Shown here: piece after piece, positions 34,501 through 35,426 of the stretch
Position numbering within the stretch: position 1 is the stretch's first letter
Layout of the letters: each line of letters opens with the position of its first letter
Source: Azospira restricta
GTDB lineage: Bacteria; Pseudomonadota; Gammaproteobacteria; Burkholderiales; Rhodocyclaceae
Length of the DNA stretch: 64,000 nucleotides
Assembly (NCBI RefSeq): GCF_016858125.1
Contig: NZ_CP064781.1
Location: 2,489,501 to 2,553,500, forward strand
Direction: 5' to 3'
Notes under the pieces: generated by a model
Databases searched by the model: none
The model's input: only the letters and a program-made list of their open reading frames with translations
Told to the model about the DNA's origin: nothing
Made by a program: the position numbers and the translations under genes

Positions 34501-35425
34501 CAGCAGCGAAGCCACCAAGGTCGATGCCAACGGCCGCGGCATGATGCTCGACGACATCGCGCTCACCGAGGCTTTGCCTGCCAATACCGGCTGGGAGGAC
34601 AGTTCCATCCCGATATCGGCCATCAGTGCGGCCCTGAAGGACGCCGACGGGTCGGAAACCCTCACCGTCGCCATCGAGGGGCTCCCCCTCGGCACAACCC
34701 TCAGTGACGGCATCAGGACCTTCACGGCAACCGCAGGCAGCATCACCGCCGACATTACCGCCTGGAACCTCGGGCAGCTAACCGTCACCCCGCCCAAGGA
34801 CTTCAACGGCAGCCTTACCCTCAAGGTGGTGGTGACGGCAACAGAGAGCGCCAACCAAGCCCAGGCCAGGACGGAAGCGCAAATCCAGGTCACGGTCCTG
34901 CCGGTGAATGATGCGCCGGTGGCCCAGGATGCCAGCTACTCCATGACGGAAGGAGGAAGGATCGTCATCGACTTCTCAACGCTGGTCAGCGACGCCGACG
35001 GCAATGCCCTCACCCTGACCCTCGGCACGCCCCGGCATGGGCGGCTGACCAGAAATGCCGATGGCACCTACACCTACATCCCCGGCTGGGGCTACACGGG
35101 CACTGACAGCTTCACCTATGCCGTCTCCGACGGCACGTCGACCGACAGCGGGGTCATCACCCTCAACGTGTTGCGGGAAGCGGACCATGGCGGTGGCTCG
35201 TGCATTACGGTGTTTTCCAGGCTGCCCAATGCTGCACTCGTCGGACTCGGGCGAGGCTCCAGCGGCGGCATCCCGGCCATCGACTGGAACGGCATTGCCC
35301 CCGAGTTAGGCCCCGCCCGCGGGGCGGACTGGGTGGCGGACTATTTTGCCAGTAAGAGAACCGACAGCCGCAGCTTGGCGGAGATCACCGGTTTGGTGAT
35401 TAAACTCGAAGCGGAGGGCCGCTGA
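1595..35425 (+). CDS. Giant LEPR-XLL modular surface/secreted protein (11,276 aa)
   Basis: One unbroken frame of 11,276 codons starts at ATG with AGAAGGGG seven bases upstream. The N-terminus is basic and has no Sec signal peptide. It ends in the LEPR-XLL motif FEPMEPRVLLSADP (residues 59-72), known from very long exported proteins. Order seen: two PPC-like domains (about 73-278); a beta-solenoid of G/N/T-rich repeats (about 287-1736); 23 CARDB-like repeats (1746-4772); a PPC/TIG-like region, a mixed region and an NHL-like propeller (to about 6130); nine putative-Ig repeats with WTPG signatures (about 6270-7250); RHS-like strands; a dockerin-like segment (about 7858-7911); BIG2-like and propeller modules; an alpha/beta-hydrolase GHSRG (Ser9271); metalloprotease HEIGHALGLQH (9990-10000); cadherin/VCBS-like repeats (about 10,245-10,800 and the C-terminus). 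No RTX GGxGxD repeats were seen. It is probably a cell-surface adhesin or biofilm matrix protein exported by the neighbouring HlyD/TolC/M50/SecA-like genes; this role is inferred. Confidence 0.9.
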   Translation: MRKSADKNDRPDRQKNFGLSPMMSALKRVFRALDLPERSAHNKDPHTQEAAGSSPSIRFEPMEPRVLLSADPVVAVSGAISTPGETNQYNFTIASDTKVVFDSLSNNANLNWSLNGPDGNVVSERSFAASDSSGLSGTPAISLAAGTYTIAVNGSSSATGAYGFRVLDLQKADGIVAGTAVTGQISPANETDTYKFDATAGDHFFLDVTGRSGGDVTWQLLDPSGQQVFGPTAMNSAGLDVDLPNLTATGTYTLLLEGKIGAVDVANYSFTAQLLPPDYVPPAAPVTTNTWIGGAGGNWNTASNWSKGAVPTATDNVYIGLPAGQTVNISSGAVTVNSLTSECGLTISGGATLNLNGVSKINGALNLTGGTLGGTGAVTVGGAFNVSNGSMLTGSGTFITQGTSLITHRLTLNGSKAWINQGTATVSGSGDLYCYYSSGSLTNAAGATFNLSSSAGESFGFYAGSLAVNNAGTLNQTATGTHSISGNIAFNNTGTVNVIAGTLSINGSGTDSGLYNIASGASCNFNGGTRTVSAGWNTAGAGTVAITGGTTNVSGTVTVSGNLTLAGGTLGGSGALTICGAFNVSNNSTLTGSGTFITQGTSLITHRLTLNGSKAWINQGTATVSGSGDLYCYYSSGSLTNAAGATFNLSSSAGEPLGLWSGSLVVNNAGTLNQTATGAHSINGSIAFNNTGTVNVIAGTLSINGNGTDSGTYNVSSGATVAFSGGTRNLNSGANITGAGTCSVTGGTVNVSSLLNMAAGGTALSISSGVLNFNNTVTLQNVSMTGGTLGGTGAVAVSGAFNVTGGSTLTGTGTLTTQGTSLISMATSNGSLNVSGGKAWINQGTLTVGGDDRICFIGDNSNSSLTNAAGATLNLSSSNGTPIDFYYSWGGGSRTLNNHGTLNQTAAGSHTISGSVGFNNTGTVNVAVGALSINSDGSDSGTYNASSGATVAFSGGTRNLNTGSNITGAGTFSVAGATMNVNAAVNLAASSMVTTLSSGTLNFNNTASLMSLVIGGGTLGGTGAVAVSGAFNVTGGSTLTGTGTLTTQGTSLISMATSNGSLNVSGGKAWINQGTLTVGGDDRICFIGDNSNSSLTNAAGATLNLSSSNGTPIDFYYSWGGGSRTLNNHGTLNQTAAGSHTISGSVGFNNTGTVNVAVGALSINSDGSDSGTYNASSGATVAFSGGTRNLNTGSNITGAGTFSVAGATMNVNAAVNLAASSMVTTLSSGTLNFNNTASLMSLVIGGGTLGGTGAVAVSGAFNVTGGSTLTGTGTLTTQGTSLISMATSNGSLNVSGGKAWINQGTLTVGGDDRICFIGDNSNSSLTNAAGATLNLSSSNGTPIDFYYSWGGGSRTLNNHGTLNQTAAGSHTISGSVGFNNTGTVNVAAGALSINSDGSDSGTYNVSSGATVAFSGGTRNLNSGANITGAGTCSVTGGTVNVSSLLNMAAGGTALSISSGVLNFNNTVTLQNVSMTGGTLGGTGAVAVSGAFNVTGGSTLTGTGTLTTQGTSLISMATSNGSLNVSGGKAWINQGTLTVGGDDRICFIGDNSNSSLTNAAGATLNLSSSNGTPIDFYYSWGGGSRTLNNHGTLNQTAAGSHTISGSVGFNNTGTVNISAGTLSYNNNLTNQGTISIAPGARFNVDGSFNTLAQSTVRVGLGNATSIGVLAVNGTANLNGTLNVYLAGGYVPAVSDIFNVMTYASRAGAFSSLLGESPEAQMTFSVDTTSDPKVLKVKSVVVTTVVPGSDLAVTGLGLAAGSTLRSGETVTVVWNDSNTGTLATTSSWIDRLVVRRVDTNEILADIQVPYDAALGGAVAGGGSVLRQASFTLPPGNRGAGNLSISVTTDSANTVSEINAAGLAENNNTASITLNSLLSPYPDLVVTDVAPVPAAGWLAGDSVAVNWKLRNQGDGATSGSWTETVRVRNLTTGQTVFTQTLSHDSAVLGDIAAGAVRDRHLDFIWPTGVSSNGQFEFTVTTDVASQVFENNLAGSAESNNASLITVLSSPDLTVSNLSCDTSAPKTGDLITLSWNDNNNGNTAVIGGWYDRIRVTNQSTGTVLVDQQLRYDPPAGGTLSAGASASRSFSFRLADGNAGAGNLFIQITADQNTAGAGSLVEANGAGTGENNNGASLNLVSTLAPYPDLKVTDLGVSPGAGWLPGDTVNVAWKTRNQGDGATSGSWTETLRVRNLTTGQTLFTQSLAYDNTVAGDIAAGGVRDRNVALTWPTGANANGQIEFTVTADGAGQVFENNLGNTAETNNVSQITVVSAPDLVISNLTSDATAPRTGDLITLSWNDINIGNVAVNSGWYDRIRVTNQTTGALLIDQQLRYDPPQGDAVAAGASIPRSYSFRLAEGNAGAGSLLIQVIADLPTSGGGSLIEANGAGMGESNNSAILILTSTLATYPDLQVGNLAVSPAVGWQAADTVTVTWTTRNQGDGPTAGSWNETLRVRNLSTGQTLFTLNVPHDSDALGSIAASASHDRGIDLSWPSGANTYGQIEFTVTVDAAGQVFENNPTNSAETNNVSQITVLSAPDLIVGNLISDTAAPNTGDLITLSWNDINIGNAAVNSGWYDRIRVTNQTTGALLVDQQFRYDPPQGGTLPAGESVARSFSFRLAEGNAGVGNLLIEVTTDRNTVGAGSLVEANAAGSAETNNSATLILTSTLAAYPDLVPENLTLIPSENFQPGQLVTASWNTVNHGNRPAEQPWSERLDVVNLTTNVVVATVIVHEDLSTGVMGGNESRARTAQFNWPVGASALGRFSVRVAVDNAANVLEANAGGTAESNNTLELVNEAGSDMQIRNLQVTTPDIQAGGLVNIVWEDWNLGSSPVSIAFYDRIVVRNQANQILVDNTLVYDPLASTGGQLNGAIQPGESRTRSLNFRLPEGLVATGDISITVTADQNGAGFGMLYETNTSNNAEANNAASTQATAAAKAYADLRVDSANGPLAGVGGEPVTVNWTVSNHGQVDTAVGWNDQVVFSTDNVIGNADDVVIGTVRRAQPLAVGESYSQSLTVNVPMRSAGHYYLGVRADTAKEVLEPDTRADNASAASPIDLATPYSDLNLLSVSASEQAVSGDSVLVTWEVRNDGNATTNLAQWSDRVVLSRDINASADDIVLAGSVTHAGLLVPGAGYVGKATITLPRDISGDYYILVETNSNRTITELGRTSNNTRASVLPLHVALSPVADLVVGNVTGPALLHPGRSGAAGDAATVSYTLANNGTIPVSSAWRDRIYLERAGTLYEVASVLNTTPLAVGETVQRTASFSLPGSIGEGEYRWVVRTDADNSVYERDGENYNQVASAATVQVARLDLALTGVTAPALAQSGDSIRVDWTVRNSGAVALGNWVDKVFLVQGGTSILIGSAARSGPLASGESYSVGVDCVVPVQASGEYQLQVVIDANTALDDRSRTDNQAASAFSVALSPYADLAVTAVTAPTRTIADPAPLDVSWTVENRGIGAGRTASWIDRVILSTDATFGNADDRIVGEFRHDGALDVGQSYTRNERLLLPAGMTGVYKIFVVSDGGGAVFENYSETNNVGRAADDIEVMPMPYADLVVESVTTEGTAASGKPLHVTWSVANNGIGTTNIADWNDEVWLSRNADGSDRVVTFSSARHTGFLGVGDRYSRSVDVTLPEGIEGTFYLNVRTSGPFEFTHGGNNVGHSLAIPVALSSSPDLRVETITLPTVAQEGSLVDVSWTVVNQGEGTASGLWVDTVYLLPVSGGAAVALGSFTYDRGLASGIRYSRTEQLRLPSKIEGLYRIKVVTNANLGGTGNQVYEYNTARDNNALLSADTLEVDLNDRPDLRVGSVTVPDHVTSGSSAAIRYTITNQGPAATAGRWKDKVYLSTDAALSGDDLLVGQYDNVSALAPGESYANETASVDIPIRYRGNAYLLVVADANSNLDEYPSEGNNLRAAQFYVDPVPFGDLVTSNVVAPDQAVHGSTIGVSYKVSNLGSGPTRGDNLAVSSWTDTIWLTQGNRRPTGNDILLGSAVHVGNLAVGADYLGAFNVTIPDNIGSGTYYITVWSDAYNVILEDTLASNINPDDPTQVDNNNYKARSIGIIGKPPVIIPPRDLAVTDVQAPATADAGGAYSFSYTVQNLGASFSGTWYERVYLTDNPSYDASSERCLIGEYMRSGTFDSGQRSGMGATVQLAPSVKGRYLVVKLDNDANSTNNVGSASSQIVSHPADLRVTEVVTQPDNYSGEETTVSWTVTNFGDAVWAGTRNWYDTVFISRDPEFIRDRATPLATVSHSNVQGLAAFGSYTASTKVKLPPGTDGQYFIYVITDGDPNTADIWNRRPKDEVLNSTDNRWPRDDYYPTTVFEGGQNVNNFGKSTLNIAYREPDLQVDSITLSEPNPHSGQQITATWTVTNRGTRETRSNSWYDGVYLSRDGSLDYGDYPLVDRGSTSETQLRVRQVSLPKYLKPGESYTYSATFTLPESISGDFRLIVKADTAITRDPSGQPGTVRDGLPALALTGNASGLVPEFKDEGNNIASIALPISLAVPPDLQVASVSIPESVIAGQNFTVNYRVINAGGATPGDQSAWNDLAFLSKDRFLDVNQDRYVGYVQHSGGLAAGGGYDGTFNITAPRGLEGPFYVFVITDPARVWGAGEYGRVREFGYDQNNATAGLQPIIIETPPPADLKVSNVVVPAAGKVGEDVQIRYTIVNDSSNPAYGRWTDAVYLSSDSTWDIGDVLLGKVDHVGDLGANASYDGILTAKLPPLRDGNWRIIVRPDLYNEVFEGKISYTATGLNLPPGEANNRTASGSTLHVEVPELVVGTTLSTALGAGQTKLYKVSVAAGETLRVTLDSSATEGANEVYIRYGDIPTGYVFDAAYSDPVAADQQAVIPSTQAGDYYVLVRSRQGAANTPVTIRADLMPLSITRITPDQGGTGDADHRWVTVDIYGSHFRAGALVKLSSPGVYETEPDRWQVLDATHIRAIFDMSRLPHGLYDVTVVNPDGERVTEAQRYLVERGIEADVTIGIGGPRTLNPGESGLYSVSLQSLTNVDTPYVRFDFGAPEMGSSEDVLFGLGLPYVVVGTSVGGQPAGQTVDASGNTQAYGATPTSGLPRADIPWARLDSVQNTAGFNLVPGYAVDVQAGGYVGMAFNVQTYPGLAEWMAYDFEGFRDKLYAVRPDWKAQGLLDGGVEDLDKISDGLADRFLSKVPEIHLLKSEALAMPFRFNVVGAATPITRDEFIADQTAHATTLRAAILADSSAPTSLSVLAADEAQWVQGWLGALEAAGLLRPVDEAPPIRETAPVLSLNATLAAGILLSKGGDDYRTQVDLLGFFAKVQQWYGDTARFAGDASAAKANVEYFERREDQEGNFVDVPVPVMADPADFAIDAAHDTHFLDFNVFAGGVTELEYLRHIGLLDNDFRPLAAQSLNLAQYLQQAAQQNANANAAISVRGPQASLGADGKAYVPAGTALPFTVNINNPTNGPVGQIRLVDQLDPSLDAASLRLGDLKLGDINVHIPTDKATFQGDFDFTASKGFVLRVSAGIDVSTRIATWLLQAIDPDTGEVLRDGLHGLLTPSADGSNPNAQRGFVSYTARAADNAASGAEIVTSVRVLFDAAPPIDSEAVSVNLDGRAPTTAIAVTALGNNADGAPVYDVHWNSVDDLSGIKSVTVYVAEDGGDFRIWQRQVAPETTSALFTGVAGKRYEFLAVATDRAGNREAASVVNAVLPDDGARQAVLDALGVTETLTQSAETPLATPDRDYPANALFAEAARLLPGQVAQSRTADLRSVLAPFTLRGFAEGYGQSAGDIGAQAMVELADHSVLVSGGAARNEVFRFDKDGGRSLTPLFTLDSPVLDMAVDSVGQLWVMTGAELLQIEADTGAIVRRFKGPGEEPLTHALAISPATGEIYVSSGNGIEILKPNEADPAKMWKHFSNQRVGDLAFGPDGRLWGVKWSGSDIGETTDILSFPMSGRTVGRPELEYRIAGIVDSIAFGKAGSALDGLLVASSQLKQRPVVDGAEIPHQAGVWMIELASRTVLQVASGGTRGEGILTTNDGRILVGETYRIDEIAPRRAPSVQAVSVPDGSLVPLPMNQIGIVFDQAMWTGDAADLGSVLNVDNYTLTALGDNAGATRNPGAVRWDAATRTVWLDVDGLDAGQYQLSIAGRLQSEVETPLQHGYETTFTALNDMSHSVRIDFSRTRADRATGSISYDVSLTNIGTDDLEGPLMLLLDPGRYFGEAIADATQGDGNQSDLWVLDLTAALEALGGKLAVGATLADQTVSIVPAGNFAVRAGMADLIKANLGHGVYAAPQDNLPPALTVAGEIDADQLPPATAGEAWSAQIEAIDSDGTRFYWQLVDAPAGVMLTPPDAIASEEDGYHAVATLRWTPTASTDAISDILVRVEDSRGGVALRRFQVPVAGGNHAPIVDGAYDLTLKEGETLSLPLAAADADGDLLTLAVRNLPSGAVFDAANGMLTWTPGYDQAGVWRDVTIIVSDGKTSSRQSFTVTVEQGYAKPVLNPVPTQALREGDSYALQLAGSVPGMSPGAAQADGTTVRLEYSAPWLPGGASLNSDTGWFEWTPGYDQHGRYAMPVTLTAIWTSPDGETIETSVTRDIVFEVANANGAPIFESSETWNILEGQPLRVSVFAFDPDNPEFEPKIRLRPGADATGPETTAPTVSYEVSGLPDGAIFDAETMEIVWTPGYTQAGNYSITVTATDDGDGTGTPAVSQLVLPIVVAEANRAPKVGDITNAFVDKGSVIEIPVSAVDVDGNPVTLSISGLPRFATYTQNPSGDPSKVSGVIRFTPGEGDRGDYTITVTAVDDGGGNINQSLAEAKSFVLTVRSLSEAPVITAPQQVVGVVGQPLSVAISARDLDQDALDWSSVGLPIGAVMTPAAQYGQATLTWTPTAADIGARDIEIVVTDQGLPPQDAPKEVPLGDAGIVNPENSTPNVTRHKLRIVVRDANTAPDVLGVQVDGNTVADTGASALHVNATEGVPLALDFFGHDADVDVLNWSIDGLPRGMVATPDGNRMSLAWTPDRFAAQDGNAPQEAPLGGTGTAGLWRFTVHGSDGMAEFTRTIEISVANVNQTPRILPMPLQLVSEGDTLGFTMRAADADNDAIQLSLIHDDSTPQGVHFDADTGYFEWTPDQNVVNNALAADKPYTFTFRATDGTATTTQTVQVRVFDVNRMPQLIVSNHAVIVGNTLDLPVAFGGTATGLTVADPDGEAQTQALTVSFSNLPEGASYDAQSRRLSWTPGPGQIGDTLVTAKVFDGRNTTSRSFVLRAVADNEANRPSILVSTTPSLPAQPGQLVIASVRADAWSGIAHVAAEMRNGENQPWQSVALDASGRFRFTPQVPGLVDIRVTATDNDGFTASQVHTVRIKDPADTQAPQLAWVGALAGSTAIAAPVEINSAASLVAALDEAQLMGWRLQIAPAGADSWQTLAGQETRAASLDQQLALAMLDPAAFANGVYRLRLTAWDLAGRTSEIESSILIDSAEKAPPEAVATDALYSLGGHSLALTRRLDANGAQGDFGNWTLPLLNTRLTTDQPAILETGSIAPWSEGARVWLNVPQSLSDANAGLQALSFTLGTTSERLSTDPAAPQVWHPVFSNAQGWSLLATANAEAGQGSRADSLTHQGSHLYDRNTGLPWVPNAYTLIAPTGERYELDARGRIQRIVFADAAQWLVSDAGIAALDANGQPAERLDFVRDAQGRIARITGVQQGESEAESTIYSYAAQQVPLGGAAQQVPLGDDRQGRLALVRELNSGNAGTPYGYAENGDLLTDTLTANLGTAAGWLAGATWRGELQGAAGAITTLGFTVRDSEIAATAKQPGSTGALILAVQTRSEDAGATLDCVGGQVLGSSIANGTRTTLVRVTEGGLKLLRLAGTGQAEVTVSVAGDLNHDSAIDGSDAAQWQAASVAGNAATGDLNGDGLVNAGDRQILFANTGFRANRAPIATTPPELKTHADLAALKNLASVADDAEGDTLYWRVLGTTHGSAKFGADGQTLVFTPEADYVGEATVTLQADDGYSTGAPIEMKVNVSGAKLVRIHVPVIGFMLQGNTVMLPVTGDFEDERNVELMPGYVNFTTTDNTVAKVDARGVVRARSQGTVVVLAQARGLTSASALAVGSDPREGLFRAMALENEFEVYPGSVSLIAGIGQRQIKINATQAGDQSSAAAGARYVVENPDVATVTPDGLILAGSPGVTTVSVIENGYQKNIEVRVVPMPDVGSRAISASEGGIVNGGGGLFVQVGPEALAADATVSIDSVALADLPFPAPAAPEFEIAGAFRLDVGPDPLSVPAQIMMAAPPGAVAGEKVYFYKLTTFLDENDQEKQVWLAVESGVVGADGVIRTSSPPFGGVVGGGSGLYISAVRHNDDDGSTQFKAALSPDIIVNPLTAMALASSGLNGAMVGISSLGLELGQSISIYTTSFGKTYKSVATLPTATAGKLVINIDDLRPVSPASDIPAPTISGLEVKADGAPVVEITGRDFDATDSTGQPIGKLVLRVFSPGRNSIDLATTVADGKVTVKVPSKVSLAGSSLQLVRIVPSRSISASGLTSGDVEEYKSQSVQVAPRHKLSLIIRAHSIVVMEDGAQVKEIAQDQDGNALDLFGWRVDPATFTGDNTRAYVAGNNGKIYAIDTATLTVFDTLSIPDANASTLPRSLEVAGDYLYVALGSRSGPPNSGSRGLYRFVIDPLSKDYGKPSGVLQIRSPEIDGAPYGFYDLAAALRGRFLVITAPATRYELFGKLDKAPGELLVIDLDSVDAKTGKAKSVTRVSGFQGVTPQFIETTKSPDKLILSSQKDFNQGAFTLTLSTDEATGKLAEAKVVQLPKLRPDSYVDNTYWQMINQAAGVAVVTDPKTKIQYAFVADFNLQRYKLTAGYGIDMIEFMETKRVGGKIGVIKDPFGTPTFLGATMPIEDGWLNDISVTPDGKKLLAALTKVEGTSGLMVYDVAKLIEYAEGDFAAGTTGRLPIDGEVRGRPAREVPTRVGYGWLYGVESQHQISPIAITQTGLESYVFDDPSKPILPTIKWEVADDTYTPNTVPPVSELFISTFAEDRGLFSGEGTDTLGQGRALSILPNNIFDALPEVDGDPRWHDSYVGRVLTVKVEGKYKYDPVAGVNKLYFEYKLPEGYALTASQQYNFGVRYRRAADGVALTTVEAVKTPTLKGTPGQYTAVTLVVHGYQPAIENGSAEHTKSYSLAKALADRTDGGLFVYDPKTGAWEAKVGHVDPKTKSFVDEPVKYQSPEDCRIAGKPIFLVADWYAESGMSATGFGEAAADALFASLAALNKDGALTKAPMHIIGHSRGTVISSEVAQRLGLYGIKPTSLQLSLLDVHDFNQPSLNFGKLISDDFADPDVAYWDNISFLDNYYERQAKENQAAFTFNPNGRSLYRLDRLPQFQQLYNQSYAFNARRTGANIDQSLDGMAGMEYGEPTAGPHGRVQDWYAGTADLSSSTVDIEKNLPIWRHFTASLKYYTLGPSALHDFTPWYISRRQDRMEPVKDNLIEWLGLRDDRQVSFEGVGEGWFYSVLGGGSGFWKAMPAMGGKAAVTVDMAERPTVGEIGYQVFNGNFAAGQKHYDGRYLESYDIPGWSIHNGNVPAPDNPDRRPSRAQFLDLRIRFDKENFISSFGAALGIKGAMSPTLKANIEQMYALVSGKVAGALDQALDTNAQAIQDEVKARDLVRGLVPQATYALFFGTKPLQAIKNSLAAAAGNLPTLESEIDSLLALIANQTGKAKFDVATAFGNSGLGLRLIRPMTDDESPVTYTYSLLKSLQEQYTNGDQNLAFSLAARNQYTLVHNRMVLPPKATELWLDVAAVSKVEDSATALKVYWLPMADDGGAAQEIASVSLQEIANKGYQLQKLKDIAARWASHAEGRLKFEVALKGLDFVRNDLDIRIDNIRFVASSPLVVDTSLSTDAPRVSAEDAAAVLSAAKLLWIAAGADPAQLDGLSVTLQELDDSAVALTQESAIALDPTAAGHGWFVDATPSLPEEFAAVGDSGEWLAAADSPAAGKVDLLTTLVHEIGHALGLQHSDDGHDLMAATLQPGYRRLVSAEDIAALRSRNGLPPLQAAQPDAAAPVRVTTLYLGVQSGAAVQQAGQFETVANSKLENAGFAGGAGWSTSGAVAFANGTATLAEDAAAQSRLNQVFVLGERDRFLSFTLASTLGDQTDGPDDAFEAALIDANTGLSLLGGTGLTRNDAILNRQADGREYRASGVSAIANPDGSRSYRVDLSGIPAGTVLNLAFDLIGFGKGGEAGNSRVTVRDLRLGIPQEAHDDTVGSSEDVPVVIDVAANDLGADQPGVATVLVAGPAHGSVELTAEGCFRYIPTADWSGEDSFSYRLSDGGIDSNVATVSLTVMPVNDAPVAADGQFALAEDGAQTIDLIAPANDVEGDVLSAAIVTGPQHGELVANAGGNFIYVPAADWFGEDRFTYRVNDGQLDSNVATVTLTVTPVNDAPVIAPRTFALDEDTAVTVDLLQGAADVDGDTLTVAITSAPRHGQLTHGADGTWTYVPDANWNGTDTVEYEVSDGAVAVPARLTFVVAPVNDAPVAVDDTATLAEDGEAYIAARANDTDEEADLLTAALVAGPLHGRVELAADGSFLYTPDADWFGEDAFTYRVSDGQAESNLAQVHITVTPVNDAPVMSPIAATLLEDGEIVLNLLANATDVDGDALTVTVGTPGHGRVMQNTDGSFTYRPDADYNGEDGFTWAVSDGQVSTAGLVRLTVTAVNDAPVAGDDTVTLDEDGRITMALIGNDTDTEGDALQLRIVAGPAHGAVSVNADGTVTYLPMANWSGLDSFTYVVNDGQLDSNVATVWLAVTPVADAPTLVITDQAGQGREVFRTGWETVCNRNSTSTLVQTRELEGWTLITRPDNSAGGSNGFEIWSTGDKMMDAGNKLRIVNAMAGNGNNWLELNNSGGDRHQTLGIERAVDTVAGATYTLSIDLAGRLGYSADYTQIGIYVDGVRIGGDASVSPVTALNWQSRTFQFTGKGGKQTIRISSEATKVDANGRGMMLDDIALTEALPANTGWEDSSIPISAISAALKDADGSETLTVAIEGLPLGTTLSDGIRTFTATAGSITADITAWNLGQLTVTPPKDFNGSLTLKVVVTATESANQAQARTEAQIQVTVLPVNDAPVAQDASYSMTEGGRIVIDFSTLVSDADGNALTLTLGTPRHGRLTRNADGTYTYIPGWGYTGTDSFTYAVSDGTSTDSGVITLNVLREADHGGGSCITVFSRLPNAALVGLGRGSSGGIPAIDWNGIAPELGPARGADWVADYFASKRTDSRSLAEITGLVIKLEAEGR
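1769..1810 (+). other. LEPR-XLL motif of the giant protein
   Basis: The encoded residues 59-72 read FEPMEPRVLLSADP and match the LEPR-XLL signature found near the N-terminus of many very large exported bacterial proteins. The preceding 58 residues are hydrophilic and basic, so this is not a Sec signal peptide. By position it is a good candidate for a leader or recognition element read by a dedicated export machine; that function is inferred. Confidence 0.85.
2767..3557 (+). repeat. 594-bp-period repeat pair in the beta-solenoid
   Basis: Bases 2767-2963 recur at 3361-3557 (offset 594) with only scattered substitutions, encoding the same LTGSGTFITQGTSLITH and WINQGTATVSGSGDLYCYY stretches. This is an older, more diverged duplication than the 690-bp array that follows it. 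Confidence 0.85.
3961..6440 (+). repeat. Near-identical 690-bp tandem repeats (3 full + 1 partial)
   Basis: Units begin at 3961, 4651, 5341 and 6031, each opening with GGGCGGAACCGGGG. The first about 410 bases are almost identical in all four. Units one and two are practically identical over the full 690 bases. The last 240 bases of unit three (5791-6030) match instead the stretch before the array (3721-3960, offset 3x690). Each unit encodes 230 residues of beta-solenoid. The few single-base differences (for example AAGGCT/AAGGCC near 5490) indicate very recent expansion or gene conversion. Confidence 0.95.
6830..15911 (+). repeat. Block of 23 CARDB-like repeats
   Basis: About 23 units of roughly 130 residues each open with a [PA]DL.V..[VL] signature, followed by a 'G..V.V.W.V.N.G' strand, a W.D.[VI] strand and a closing E.NN stretch. 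This is the pattern of the CARDB (cell adhesion related) domain. From about 7200 to 9990 two subtypes alternate (one with RNQGDGATSG, one with GWYDRIRVTNQ), forming a dimeric higher-order repeat of about 785 bases. The later units are more diverged and single. Confidence 0.8.
22261..22283 (+). repeat. Palindromic insert copy 1 (GTCCCCTTGGGGGAC)
   Basis: GTCCCC and GGGGAC flank a TTG centre at 22268-22282. In frame it encodes KEVPLGD, which interrupts an Ig-like unit just after its ITVTDQG-type strand. The same motif occurs three more times within the giant gene. Confidence 0.75.
22612..22635 (+). repeat. Palindromic insert copy 2 (CCCCCTTGGGGGG)
   Basis: The CAGGAAGCCCCCTTGGGGGG motif encodes QEAPLGGT in frame, within an Ig-like unit whose neighbours lack this loop. 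Confidence 0.7.
24677..24730 (+). repeat. Palindromic insert copies 3 and 4 in tandem
   Basis: Two 26-27-base copies (24677-24702 and 24704-24730, period 27) encode AAQQVPLGG then AAQQVPLGD back to back. Each carries the CCCCTTGGGGG near-palindrome. They lie in the RHS-like part of the protein. Confidence 0.8.
25166..25325 (+). other. Dockerin-like calcium-binding segment of the giant protein
   Basis: The encoded segment GDLNHDSAIDGSDAAQW followed by GDLNGDGLVNAGDRQILF has two F/EF-hand-like calcium loops (DxNxDxxxxxxD) separated by about 20 residues, the signature of a type I dockerin. Cohesins are not evident nearby. The segment may simply be a calcium-stabilised linker. Confidence 0.7.
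29030..29530 (+). other. Alpha/beta-hydrolase-like module of the giant protein
   Basis: The segment has an oxyanion-type VVHGYQP strand-turn (around residue 9146) and then the nucleophile elbow IIGHSRGTV (Ser9271 at 29405), followed by LLDVHDFNQP, which could hold the acid. These are lipase/esterase-type alpha/beta-hydrolase features. The surrounding sequence is non-repetitive and less GC-rich than the repeat blocks, which suggests an acquired domain. The substrate is unknown. Confidence 0.6.
31562..31594 (+). other. Metzincin zinc-protease motif of the giant protein
   Basis: Residues 9990-10000 read HEIGHALGLQH, a complete HExxHxxGxxH zinc-binding motif (His9990, Glu9991, His9994, His10000) followed by SDDGHDLM, whose Met fits the Met-turn of matrixin-type metzincins. 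A functional protease domain is therefore plausible. Its substrates are unknown, and self-processing is one option. Confidence 0.75.
32326..34000 (+). repeat. Cadherin/VCBS-like repeats near the C-terminus
   Basis: Six consecutive units of about 95 residues share VNDAPV junctions, GD.L...[IV]..GP.HG and W.GED.F.Y.[VL].DG signatures, typical of tandem VCBS or cadherin-like domains in T1SS-exported adhesins. A seventh unit follows a lectin-like insert near the end of the protein (about 34,890-35,170). Confidence 0.85.
35270..35353 (+). other. C-terminal Asp-Trp motif of the giant protein
   Basis: The last 50 or so residues depart from the repeat pattern and contain IPAIDWNG (from residue 11226) and ADWVADYFAS. 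From memory, similar I-D-W and W-L/V-x-D-[FY] pairs recur at the end of other very large LEPR-XLL-type proteins, so this could be a C-terminal export or anchoring signal. That is an inference. Confidence 0.4.
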
Positions 35426-35426
35426 G

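Noticed and set aside
1595-35425. RTX adhesin secreted by a classical T1SS
   Set aside because: No GGxGxDxxx nonapeptide repeats were seen and no HlyB-type ABC ATPase is encoded nearby, so the classical assignment is not supported.
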